Assembly (NCBI RefSeq): GCF_020520425.1
Contig: NC_079491.1
Span: 7,241,143-7,305,142 of the forward strand
Length of the DNA: 64,000 nt
Direction of reading: 5' to 3'
Source: Spinacia oleracea
Taxonomy: Eukaryota; Streptophyta; Magnoliopsida; Caryophyllales; Amaranthaceae
Shown here: piece after piece, positions 46,112 through 56,889 of the stretch
Layout of the letters: each line of letters begins with the position of its first letter
Numbering within the stretch: the first letter of the stretch is position 1
Program-made: the position numbers and the translations under genes
The notes under the pieces: model-generated
What the model saw: only the letters and a program-made list of their open reading frames with translations
Told to the model about the DNA's origin: nothing
The model's database searches: none

Positions 46112-46652
46112 GGATAAATTATTTTTTACCACCTAAAAAATCAAAAAATTGTTTATTATCATTTACCACCTAAAAACTAAAACATGTATTTTACCACCTA
46201 AAAAAATAAATTAAAACTTGTTTTATATCACCTAAAAAATGGAAAAATATATGAAAATGTTATGTAGGGGGCCACAATAACGGTAATACGGAGTACTTCT
46301 TATGTGTTCTATTCTTCTACAATTTCATGTATTTAACTCTCTTCTCTTCCCAACTTTCATATGTCCCATGAATTTACATAAATTTTTACCACAATTAATT
46401 CTCAAAATTGACAAAATTTAATGGAAGTAAATAGAGAAAGGTGAAAGACTTAAAAAAAATCACAAAGGGAGTGTAAAAAATTGGAGGGAAGTTGAATTAG
46501 GTAGCCATACATAAAGGTTTCTTCGATATTTTTGCTTTCATGTGGTAAAAAATAAGTTTTATTTTTTTTAGGTGGTAAAATACAAGTTTTAATTTTTTAG
46601 GTGGTAAAAAACAATTTTTTGATTTTTGTAGATGGTAAAAAATAATTTGTTC
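46112..46652. mobile_element. Fold-back element of the ACCACC family, perfect 9-bp duplication
   Basis: Left end GGATAAATTATTTTTTACCACC is mirrored by GATGGTAAAAAATAATTTGTTC. The flanks are identical ATAATTTTA 9-mers (46103-46111 and 46653-46661). Each arm carries three or four ACCACCTAAAAA repeats, and the middle 250 bp is unrelated AT-rich sequence. It is a longer member of the family seen at 41639-41941. Confidence 0.82.
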
Positions 46653-46688
46653 ATAATTTTAACATTATAATAATAATAATAAAAAATA

Positions 46689-46950
46689 CTTCCTCCGTCC
46701 CTTAATACTCGACCCGGTTTGACTGTTTTTGTACTATTCACATAATTCACGTTGACTCTATTTTATTTCTAGTATATGAAAACAAATGTCAGTATATAAG
46801 ATATTGTTGACTTGCTCTTAATATATATTTTTAAAATATTAATATTTTTATAAGTTTTTATAATATGTAGTTAAAGAAATTGGTGGTCTAAGTTGTGTAT
46901 TGACAAGCATGTCCGGTAAAAAAAGATCGAGTATTAAGGGACAGAGGGAG
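46689..46950. mobile_element. Stowaway-type MITE (CTCCGTCCCTTAATACTCG family)
   Basis: Ends CTTCCTCCGTCCCTTAATAC and GTATTAAGGGACAGAGGGAG with TA flanks bound 262 bp. It lies about 300 bp upstream of the bHLH start codon. A truncated relative in opposite orientation lies at 63354-63543. Confidence 0.88.
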
Positions 46951-47200
46951 TAGTAAAAATGGGAAGTTATACATTTTTTTTCTTTTAACTTACTAATGGA
47001 AGCAAATTCGTTGGATTTCATTTGAACTATAGAAGTGAGCCATATTAATTGGATTTCACTTGAAATTATAGAATTGAGTCATATTCATATAAACAGTGTT
47101 AATTTATTAGCCGTTTTATTTATTGAGGCTGGTACTATGCCTCGAATTTGACAAATAGTGAGAAACGTCAAGATTGATAAACGCCAAGAATAGTCCGTAT

Positions 47201-47210
47201 TATATAAATA
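47201..47210 (+). promoter_or_regulatory. Candidate TATA box of the bHLH-like gene
   Basis: TATATAAATA lies 39-48 bases before the ATG at 47249. The match to a plant TATA box is good, but transcription would start very near the ATG, leaving a short leader. Not tested. Confidence 0.45.
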
Positions 47211-47248
47211 GAACATAATCCAGGCGTATAATCTTGCATATTTTAATC

Positions 47249-48737
47249 ATGAAAAGGAGCAACGAGAACGCTTCTTCATCTTCATCAAAGCAACCGCAGA
47301 CAAATAGTCGATCTCTTATGAATCAACTTTGTTCCAATCTCACTTCCATTATTCCTCCTCCACATTTTCCAAACTCCTCACTGGTAATTTTTATTTATTT
47401 CTAGCTTTTCATCTTCATTTTGTGCTGCATTCATACAGTTTTCACTCGTTGTATGGTTGTTGTTTTGGATCCGGTTTCATACAAGTCCAATTGAGTTATA
47501 CAGACAAAATGATCAGTGGCGGATCTTGGCTAAAAAAGTAGGAGACCCAAAGTTTGAAACTTCAACCTTTTGTTAGATACATTAAGTACCTTCGATCAAT
47601 AAATGGATATTTTAGCTTGTATAACTAGTAAGTTTTAAGGCCATAATTAAGGGCCAAACTTCAAATAACTCCGGTGGAAGATCCTCCCTGAAAACAACGA
47701 TGATGGTCTTAATATTTAGATCTATTTCATGGAATTGGAGATAGGTTAAATGAGAAGCCTTCGAATTATTAGGGTTAGTAGTAAGCATCCATCTATAAAT
47801 AGATCTATTCAGCCATTCAGGTAACTAGCTTAATTAGTCTATTTTTAGGAAACTAGCTTAATTAGTCAATGTTGTGGCTAGGGTTTGCTTAATTGGGTAT
47901 TTTTTTAGGTTTTCTTTTGTTTCTCTTTTGAGGTATAATCAATATTAGCCTCATCCCTAATCAGTCAACTTTTTCTTTTATTTCGTTGACTTGTAATTAA
48001 GCTTCATATATTGCTGTAATTAATTAAGCTTTATAGCAGTAATTAATTAAGCTTTGTAGAATGATCTATGTATTGTTACACTGTAATAACTAATATTTTC
48101 ATAGATTAATGCTAATTTCTAGGTCATGATTTTTGTTGTTGTAGGGAATGTTATCTCAAGCTGATCAGATAGAACAAGCAACAAATTACATAATGGGATT
48201 AAGGGAAAGAGTTGACAACTTAAACAAGACAAAAGAGCAACTTCAGATGATGGTTTTAAACCAAGAAGGTGCTTCATCATCTAGCAATAATGATGCAACA
48301 ATGGCGGCGAATTCCAGATTATTACCCATCATTGAAATAAAAGAGCTGGGTTGTAATCTAGAGGTGCAATTAGTGATGGATTTTGAAAATAATATTATGT
48401 TACATGAGGTTATTAGGGTTCTTGAGGAAGAAGGAGCTGAAGTTGTAAATGCTACTTCTTCCACTTCTGGGAATAACATTGTCCACACTCTCCATGCCAA
48501 GGTACGTAATTTTATTTCAATTTATTTCTGGCCTTGTTGATATAACAGCTCTTATGTCAGACGGTCTGATTAAATATATATTTTTTTTTTTTGATGCAAG
48601 CTAGGAACGTTAGATTAAAAATTCAACAACTGATTAAATATTTAGACAACGATTTTTTGTGCAATTTACAGGCTAGAAGTTCAAGAGTTGGGGTAGAGAC
48701 TTCAAGAGTGCGAGAAAGATTACATGAACTGATATGA
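47249..48737 (+). CDS. bHLH162/bHLH118-like protein with degenerate basic region
   Basis: Three exons in frame: 47249-47383, 48145-48501 and 48672-48737, giving 185 residues. The helix-loop-helix is clear: helix 1 SLMNQLCSNLTSIIPP (residues 22-37), an exon junction in the loop, then helix 2 LSQADQIEQATNYIMGLRERV. A C-terminal ACT-like segment follows (IIEIKELGCNLEVQLVMDFE, residues about 105-125), as in the bHLH36/118/120/162 group. These proteins normally start helix 1 with a basic stretch containing E-x-N-R-R. Here residues 14-22 read KQPQTNSRS, so the E-box-contacting Glu and the Arg pair are missing. The protein may dimerise without binding DNA. The subgroup is inferred from wording and intron position. 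The length is typical. Confidence 0.88.
47514..47690. mobile_element. Possible hAT-like MITE in bHLH intron 1
   Basis: Starts CAGTGGCGGATCTTGG and ends GGTGGAAGATCCTCCCTG, an imperfect inverted repeat. Flanks AAAATGAT and AAAACAAC share 5 of 8 bases. It is one of three CAGTGGCGGA-type starts in the window. The evidence is modest. Confidence 0.4.
47691..48144 (+). other. Remainder of bHLH intron 1
   Basis: AT-rich intron with short local repeats (TAATTAATTAAGCTTTATAG near 48015-48055). Nothing else is recognised. Confidence 0.6.
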
Positions 48738-48823
48738 TAGATCTTATACTGATATACATGTCTTATTTACATTACAGCTAAAATTGTGATATGGTTTAGC
48801 TTTTTGCATAATACGAATATACT

Positions 48824-48905
48824 ATTTTTTTTTTTGACGGGAAAGAATAATTTCATTAATAATCAGCCATACAGCATCTACAATAATAAAATAGATCTGC
48901 ATACC
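48824..48905 (-). mobile_element. LINE-like 3' tail, antisense
   Basis: Read on the minus strand this ends ATTAATGAAATTATTCTTTC then CCGTC and a poly-A run, the usual look of plant LINE 3' ends. How far it extends to the right (perhaps to about 49440) is unclear. No reverse transcriptase is readable. It starts less than 100 bp after the bHLH stop codon. Confidence 0.5.
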
Positions 48906-49994
48906 ACAGATTCAAAGAAAATATATAACTGTTACAATCAAAAGAATTACTATTTTGCATCCTAAAGCACATCTCGTACTCCACCGCTTTAAGCTTAACG
49001 CGAGCAGTGATTTTCGATATTTTCGCATCTTTCCAAGTAGAGCCCTTCGCAATATGCACACGAATTGTTCTGCTTGACGATTTGATGATAAACTCTAAAC
49101 ATGTATTAATCCAAATCTCCTTCCCAATTATTGAAACCCTAAAAAATTCTCATCCATGGATGAGAATCAAGAACCTAGAAAACTCTAGGAAAAACCCAAA
49201 TACATTGGGAACAACCCAGGAATAAATTGGGAACAAATCAACGGAAAAAACAAAACAAGACAATACATAAAAAGAAAACAATGAAAAAACAAGAATAAGG
49301 GTCGGAAATAGTCTAACTTCTTCGGGAAATAGTCTAATTTCCGAAGAAGTTAGACTATTTCCGGCCTAAACGACAAAGAAAATTGAAACCCTAAAAGATG
49401 AGAGAGAATAGAGAAAAGGGGGAGAGTTATAATATTAAGTTGTATAATCTTTTTCAAGAAAACAAAGGACTAAGGATTCGTTTGCTTCACCTTATTTTTA
49501 TTGCTTATAAAATCAGATAAAAAAAAAATTGGACCAGATAAGAAATTTTCAAACCAGACTAGATCAAATGGACATGGACAACCCAATAAGGAGGTGAATT
49601 CGGTCCATTTATAAGCACAATTGAGGTTCCACAATAAAATCAATTGACAATAGTGAGAGTAACTCCTCAATCTTATAAGTTGATACTTCAACTTCTTTTT
49701 TCTTTCAACGATGTAGGCAATGTGGGACGACTCACATGTGAGTTACATTGTATTTTAATATAGGTGGAAACTAAAATAAAAGAGTAGTGATAAGGATTGG
49801 CCTACTCAAGGTAAAGGTCAATGCTTAGCATTATATATTCTAGGGATTTTATTGCGTAAATATAATCTTGGTACATTATTCTCCTTGATTAAAGGGATGG
49901 ATTTCTTATGTAATTATTCAAGTTGTCTTTCTAGTAAACGTAAATCTTTGCTGCAAAACCATAGATTCATGTGAATGATGAATGAATATATCAC
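48906..49994. other. Unassigned intergenic sequence
   Basis: May include the body of the LINE-like insertion. It contains a hairpin (49303-49363). I see no gene. Short open frames here have no family resemblance. Confidence 0.4.
49303..49363. repeat. Perfect 23-bp-arm hairpin
   Basis: Arms 49303-49325 and 49341-49363 (beginning CGGAAATAGTCTAACTTCTT) are exact reverse complements around a 15-base loop. The loop and left arm also repeat GGAAATAGTCTAA in direct orientation. Confidence 0.85.
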
Positions 49995-50124
49995 GTGGAA
50001 GTCAACTAGTTAAGTTGGTAAAGTCTTGTGAGAGTGATACCCAAGATATGAGACCGAATTCCGTCTACATTATTTGTTGTCTTGACCATACCTTTATGAC
50101 ACTCTCTACTCCAAAAAATAAAAA
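49995..50124 (+). mobile_element. tRNA-derived SINE
   Basis: Box A-like TAGTTAAGTTGGTAAAGTC lies near the left end and box B-like GAGACCGAATTCCG about 45 bases later. The body ends in an A-rich tail (CCAAAAAATAAAAA). Flanking GAATATATCAC (49984-49994) recurs as GAATATATATCAC (50125-50137), an imperfect duplication differing by one TA. About 130 bp. Confidence 0.72.
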
Positions 50125-50137
50125 GAATATATATCAC

Positions 50138-51320
50138 CATTCAATTATCATTCTCTATAAATTCTTGGCTATGATACTCAGATTGTTTTTTTTGAGGGGA
50201 ATTGAAGGTATGATACTCAATAATATCATAATACTAAGTATTAATTTTTGTAGTGATAAAACTTTTCTTTTTAATAAAATAATTCCTTCATAATCAATCA
50301 TAATATATAAAGGTCCCATTTCACCTTTTAAAAAGTTTATCCATACAAATATTAACAAATTTTGGATAGAGTTACCCAGATGAACAACAAATTATTGTAT
50401 ACCGTGTGCGTGCGAGATTTATTGTTCTATTATGGGTAAGTTATATTTATATATTACTATTGACGCTATATACGAACAAGCAACATCAGCTTATCTTGTT
50501 AATTAAGGATGGTTGATCTTTTTATTTAGAGGCCTCACTCGTAAACAAGTAATTTCGTGAGATATCACCAAATTACATGCCTTTTCTAATACAGTTAAAA
50601 CAGAATGAAATGTTTAAGATAACAACACTTAAGGTAAATAAATATCATTGATTAGTATGTAATAAAGCTGGACAAGCATTAAATCATGAAGAAATGTACA
50701 TCCATGGCTAAATGCTCGGAACTACAATGGCGTTAACCGCTTGAAATTCTTCAACCCGTGGAGAAAACTATACTGCTACGTTACCGCTAGGCTACTAAGC
50801 CTAGGGCTACTAAGTGATAAGGCTAAAGCTAAAAAAAGTTAGGAAAATCATGAAATGCTTTCTTTATGTGTTGATGATGTCTTTGAATTGTCGGGTTCTG
50901 CTGTATATATACATACCCTTTGATAAGAGGCGTTTGATGAGCGGTTGTGGAAAAGTAGGACTTATTCCCCATAATTGCTCGAACGAGTGAGAGGGATTGG
51001 CTGATCTTGGCCACGTCAACCTTTAACCTGTTCCACGCTTCCAACTCCTTCGCAATTGGTGCTGGGTTTTGGCCTTATTGGGCTCGCGCTCCTGGGGCTT
51101 TACCTTCACTGGGGTGATTCTGTCTCCTTCTTTTAGGCATGAGACTTTGTTGTTGGGCTCCTACTAGTTTAGAGTCATTTACTTATCACATACGCTTACT
51201 AAGGATGGGTTTTGAAATGTGTACAACAATCACGGATAACCATGTCAGATAATTCTAGTCTTTTAGGTACAAGTCAAAATTGATAAACTTGTGAAAACAT
51301 TGATTATAAACAAGTTATTA
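50138..51320. other. Intergenic, no gene seen
   Basis: AT-rich to 50700. The block at about 50815-51188 is less AT-rich and begins TGATAAG and ends CTTATCA, but it lacks a duplication, so I do not call it a solo LTR. Confidence 0.4.
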
Positions 51321-51976
51321 CTCTCTATATCCTTAAAAGATTGTCCCATAAAGCGCACTTCAGTTTGTTAATATTGGGTATAAAATATATACATGAGTTG
51401 ATAAAGTAGGCCCTTGATCGAATAGGGAGATAGAGAGAGTATAAGTGAGAATTTATACTTAGTATTTAAAAAGGATAACCATACATGATTATATGACACG
51501 TGTCACCTCCTTCTTTCATCCATGAATTTTTTTATTTTTTATTTTTTTAATTTTTCATGTTGTTGTTTGTTATACGAAGCATTTCACAACTTCGACACAT
51601 CTTCTTCATCCAACATCAATTCACTATTGAATTCATATTCAACCTCTACTACGTCATCTCCCTCTTTAACACTTAATATTAATTCACTATATAATTTATA
51701 TATTTTTTTCAACTTAGAAATTTGATCACCTCTATATAAATCATATACTCTAACTAAAATCACAATCTCTCAATAAAATTAACACTTTAAAAAATGGCTT
51801 AACAAACACTATATAATTGCCCGTTCTTTGAACGGGCTCCAAAACTAGTTATTACTAAATAAGGTATACGAATCACCAAAAAAAATAAAAATAAACTAAA
51901 GGGTAAGTTATAGGATAAACAAATAGAGATATCCGAAAAATTGAATATGGAGCAATATTTTAGAAACGGAGGGAGT
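51321..51976. mobile_element. Possible Stowaway-like MITE carrying a Helitron-type insertion
   Basis: Left wording CTCTCTATATCCTTAAAAG then ATTGTCCCAT is loosely mirrored by ATGGAGCAATATTTTAGAAA then CGGAGGGAG at the right. About 400 bp extra, including a Helitron-like 3' end, lie between. Boundaries are approximate. Confidence 0.4.
51819..51848 (+). mobile_element. Helitron-type 3' terminus
   Basis: GCCCGTTC TTT GAACGGGC forms a perfect 8-bp stem with a 3-base loop, followed after 7 bases by CTAG and then T, which is the layout of a Helitron 3' end. The matching 5' TC end was not found with confidence. No Rep/helicase sequence is visible, so a non-autonomous element is implied. Confidence 0.65.
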
Positions 51977-52056
51977 ACTACAAAATTTAAGTTCAAATTA
52001 GATTAAAGTCGATTCAATTCAATTCGAGCTATTTTAGATCACTTTATCACGGTCCG

Positions 52057-54809
52057 TGTAATCCCCCGTAATTTTATACATTTTATTGATATATTTTAAC
52101 GTATAGTTAATTATATTTAAATAGAATTTGCGAATTTTAGAAATAAATTATTTAAGTAACGAATATTTATTTTTATACGTTTTAAATATTTCAACGATTT
52201 ATGAAATTAAAATAAGTTTAGAATTTTATGTTGAAAAGAAATTGAATTACGAAAACCGTTTGAATTTTGAAAACAATCCTAATTGGTTTTGGATTCAAAC
52301 ACTTAAACTCAACCTTAGTTCTAGCCCAAGTTGATAAAGCCCAAATAATAAGACCCAAAACACTTTACTCCTTTCCTCTCTTTCAATGTTACGTAAAAGC
52401 AAAAACAACAAAAACTTCTCTGCTTCACTTTCACGTGAACCATAACCCTTAACCTCTTCCCCCTTTGCTCAGCCGCCAGCCGGCAGCCACGCTGGACCAC
52501 CGTCACTACACCGACCTCCTGCCACCAGCCCCTCCGCCGTCGGTACTCCTCTTCTCTTTCGTTCTTTCCTTTTTATCTCTCGTTCTTTGTCTCCCCTGAC
52601 TTGTGTTCTGTTTTTTTCGCACAACCACTATCAGCGCACGCAACCACCACCTGTACCACCACCTGCTCCCGCCGACTTCCCATCGCCACAACCCAGCCGT
52701 CGACCAACCTCCTCCCTTCTCCTTTACATACACAAGAAATCCCCCCTCCTATTTTCTTTGTTGCTCCGCACGCAGCTACCAGTCGCGCTGCACCACCGTC
52801 GCGCCACCAAGAGTGTTGAACCACCGACGTACCCACCGTCTGCTGCCGCCACTGTCGCCGGCCAGCAGCTTCCTTCTTCCTCACTTTAGGTTATTTCTAA
52901 ACCCTTAAAACTAATTAATGTTTAATAATGTTTTTATAATTCGATTTATGTTTCTTGAATTAAATTCATGATTCTTTTTATGATTTATGATTTATTATGA
53001 ATTTCGGATTTCATGTTTTGTAATAATTATATCATTAATTTTCAGAATATACGATTTGATTAAGATATGGTTTTAGTTATTAAAGTATAAATTTTAAGGT
53101 TTTTAATGATTTTAAATCATGGTAGGATGTTTAGGAATTATTAAAGTTATTGTTTTTATGATTTAAACATGTTAATGATGTTTTGGAGTAGTTTGAAATT
53201 AGTTATATTGCTGGAAATTTAAAGTATGATGCTTTGAAAAGTTTTCAACGAATTTCAATAATTAATATAATAATTATGATGCTAGGAAATTAAACATTCA
53301 AGTTTCGATATTGGGAAACGTCCTAATTATGTTTAGGAAGGGTTTGAAGCTCCCTAATGTTGCTGAAAATTCAATATGAATTGATATGAGTCTATATTGG
53401 TTGTTTTTAGGTGGAGAATTCTCTTTAGGCAACTTTTGAAAGTGTTAAGGTGACGTATCAGTTTGTTTACACAAGGTACGTACATACCTGTGTGCTTGGA
53501 ATGTGTGCTAATTGTTGAAACCATGTTGAATTGTTGATAAACTTGGTTATGTTAATGTTGTTGATGAACTTAGTCAGGTTGAAATTGCATGTTTGATACT
53601 GTTGGATGAACATATTAAACCTTTATTGCATTTTGAGGATTATAACATGTTAGTATGGAAGATTGATGCAAACATGTTTGATTGGGAACACTAGAGTATT
53701 TAGTATACAATTCAGATCAGTTAATTGTCGTTCCCTTTTTAGCTTTTCACTACTTTATGAGGGCGGAGGACCTCATTTAGTAAGTTGAAACCTTATACCC
53801 ATATTCAGGGGTTGATCAGTATTAAAGAAAAGATTGGAGTTAATTGGAATGAGTCTTGTTTGATGTCTTTGTGATCACTTACTTAATTCCAGGATAAAAG
53901 CAGTTGTAAATAAATGTGAGTTGTATGCCTTATGTGATTGTTGAGTCATAACTGGGTGTCAATTTGTAAATCATGTAAAGTGAAACTGAGTAGCAATAGC
54001 TTTAGACTGTGCACGTCTAAAGTGACGGACAAACAGGATTTGGGGTTCATGGTGGTAGCCCATGGCCTTTCATTCGGACCGGATTGATCACCGCGTCCTA
54101 TTTTCAGTCAAACGTTCCTCGATATCGCAGGTCACTGAGGTTACGGAGTCGCGCCCGTACCTCGTCTAGCTAGAAAACTCGGTCCATTGCCTATTTCAAT
54201 TAAAATAATATTATTGTTATAAAAGTCTAGTCCAGTCTAGCCTAGTCTAGTTAAGTATGGTCTTCAGATTATCATGATTTGTCTGCCCTTATTTATGTTC
54301 ATTAGTGTCATGTTAGGATTGATCGTTTAATAGTATCATGTTAGGATTATTATTGATTTAGTATGTAGTACTCAGCTTTGCTGATTACGTGCTTTTGCTT
54401 GTGCATGATGATCATGGCTATGCCTTATTGATCCTGTGATGACCCAATCTTTGGTGAGCAGTCTCTAAGGATCAATAAGCATTGTCCATCTGCAGGTTTG
54501 AAGATGTTGCATCATTGGGATCGGGAATAGAGAGCTTGTATTTAGTTTTGATTTGCTAAGTTAACTTGGGTTTGTTAATTGGGACTTTAAACTTGTCGTA
54601 CTATTTATATTTCCTTATTTTCGTTGGTTGATTTTTGGGGACTAAATCTGTAATCGATTATTTATAAACCTAAAGTTAGTTTTATGTTTTCCGCTGCAAA
54701 ATTCTGAATAAGCCGTTACGTTTTCACACGGGCGATAATGCCTTGATAATTCTCTACGTTTTATATTAAAAGATTAATTTAGAAAAGAGAGAATTGTCGG
54801 GGTGTTACA
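52057..54809 (+). repeat. 5' long terminal repeat
   Basis: 2753 bp, TG...CA ends. A CT/CCACC-rich block at about 52455-52890 gives open frames on both strands (proline-rich or basic). These appear identically in the other LTR and are best seen as compositional, not genes. Confidence 0.93.
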
Positions 54810-55573
54810 AAGTGGTATCTAGAAGCTTATGGTTTTACTTTAATAAATTTTTAGGCGCCTAACTATCTAGTTATTTAAAATAAATTTCTTAAAAATCGAG
54901 ATTCTACGTATTATAGACTTATAGTGTTCAAAAATTGGTACTTTTTTTTGGGGGGCCGATTTCCTTTTATCTTGTTTGAAAGTATATAATATTTCTTATT
55001 TAAGTTCGAAATCAAATTATTTATTCAAATTAAAGTGACTTTCGAAAATTTTATTCTTTTCTTATTATTTATTATTCAAAAATGAGTACAATTTTTTTTA
55101 AAAAAGTTCAAAACTTTTTTTTTAAAAGTTGTTTCAAGAGTTAGAATTCGTTATTTAGGAAATATAAATCTTTTTCGAATTAATAATTTTATTTTCGAAT
55201 TTATTCGCTACGCATTTCCTTAATTTATTTTACTTTATTTATTTTATATTTTATTTATGTTATTATTCTATGTTATAATTTTATTATAACCTCGTTCTTT
55301 TATTTCGTTATATAAATGATTCTAATGCTTTAGTTTATGAGAGATGGGTAGTATAAAAAGGGCATATAAGATAGAATTATATGTGCATTAGTAGCTAGTC
55401 AATGATAAGAAATTGATTGTTATGTATGTGCATGTGCTAATTGTTTAAGTGTTACATTTACATGTGCATAAAGAATTGTTTGATTCCACCAAACTTATTG
55501 ATTATTGAACCTTGTTTATGTTTTGGCTGGAAAATCGTTAGTGAGACTTTGAATTGTTTATTTCAGGAATAAA

Positions 55574-56218
55574 ATGTTTCTTTCCAAGTATACTAACATA
55601 GGATCCTTCGAGAAACTTGATATAGAAACCCCTGATATTTACGTGAAGAAAATTGTGTTTGGATGTGAATATTATGCTAAAGTTCAAGGGCAACCTATCT
55701 TAATGAGAAAGGATATCATAGCAGCCACAATCATTAATTGCTTACCTAACAAATTTCCATACCTAGAACTCAAGGAAAAGTTTAAAGACATGCATTCTGA
55801 TAATGGGACTCCAAACTTGACTAAGTATGGAACTTGGGATGGTAGATGGAAATATGATTCAGAAATTCTGACCACCATTATTGAAGCGGCAGAAAGTGGG
55901 TTTAGAGACGGTAAAATCGTAGGGAGTCATGTTGGGGATTCAGTTACAGAAGAACCTATGGGAATTAGTGTAAATAATGACCTAGAGGAAAATGATGTAG
56001 CTGTGGAGAATGAGAATGTAGGTGTTGAGGCAGAGTATCCTAACCCAGCGGCTCATGAGCCAACCATTGAGATCTCTAGTGATTCGGATGCAGAGCTCGA
56101 AAGTGAACAGGAGATGGCAAGTGAGCCTAATCAAGATGAAGACATGGGTGAAGATGCAAACCCTGAGGAAGACCCCGATGAAGACCCTGAAGAAGAGTTC
56201 GATAATCTTGAGATCTAA
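55574..56218 (+). CDS. Unidentified 214-residue ORF between primer site and gag remains
   Basis: An uninterrupted frame MFLSKYTNIGSFEKLDIETP... lies in the retrotransposon upstream of the gag remains. The first 100 residues are mixed and globular-looking (GCEYYAKVQGQPILMRKDII, KYGTWDGRWKYDSEIL). The last 80 are strongly acidic (ISSDSDAELESEQEM, EDPDEDPEEEF). It lacks zinc knuckles and does not look like gag to me. It could be an extra ORF of this lineage or captured host sequence. I do not recognise it. It stands out because the rest of the interior is broken. Confidence 0.5.
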   Translation: MFLSKYTNIGSFEKLDIETPDIYVKKIVFGCEYYAKVQGQPILMRKDIIAATIINCLPNKFPYLELKEKFKDMHSDNGTPNLTKYGTWDGRWKYDSEILTTIIEAAESGFRDGKIVGSHVGDSVTEEPMGISVNNDLEENDVAVENENVGVEAEYPNPAAHEPTIEISSDSDAELESEQEMASEPNQDEDMGEDANPEEDPDEDPEEEFDNLEI

Positions 56219-56889
56219 ATTTCACTTCGCAAGTTTCAGGAGCAATGGATAGGCAAGAGGCCACAAATATTTTGAAGTCATAAATAGTTAATTTAACTCT
56301 TTTATGTTTTAGAGAATAAGTAGCGAAGCTACAATAGTTTAAAGTTAAAGTTTATTGAAGTTTGAAATGTTCTTTATTATTTTGAAGGATGTAATAAATA
56401 TTTATGGAGTTAGCAATAAAAGTTAAAGTTTTCAAGGAATTGTTCTTTATTCTATTTTGAGGATTCCATAATACCCCAACCTTTAGGTAACACGTCATGG
56501 ATTAATTTTCCATTGGTTGCATACTCAGTGTGAATTGTGGATCAATTTAATTGCCACAATAATATTAAATGATTTGAGTACATAAAGAAAGTGAGGGCCA
56601 ATCTAGACCCTCATGACCAATATGATTCAAAAGGTTATGCCCTATGTGCAGTGTGTGAATGTCTTTCGTGAATTATCGAGGATGATTATTTTTCAATGAT
56701 TATTGCATCTTGTAGACGATCGTTGCACCTTCATAAACGATTGTCGTGCCTTCATAAATGATGTGTATTAATGTGAACATTGTTGGTTGAGGCGAACTTT
56801 ATGGTCAATTCAAGTATTAAATTGTATGGGATAACGTATAGGTGATGTTTCAAACCTAAAGTAGAGTATACTAATTGCAGGCCGCGTTC

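Noticed and set aside
50815-51188. Segment starting TGATAAG and ending CTTATCA as a solo LTR
   Set aside because: No flanking 5-bp duplication and no second copy in the window. Terminal TG/CA alone is weak.
52587-52908. Proline/serine-rich frames of about 100 codons, repeated identically at 60491-60812
   Set aside because: They are in the two LTRs of the retrotransposon, overlap in several frames and on both strands, and show no domain.
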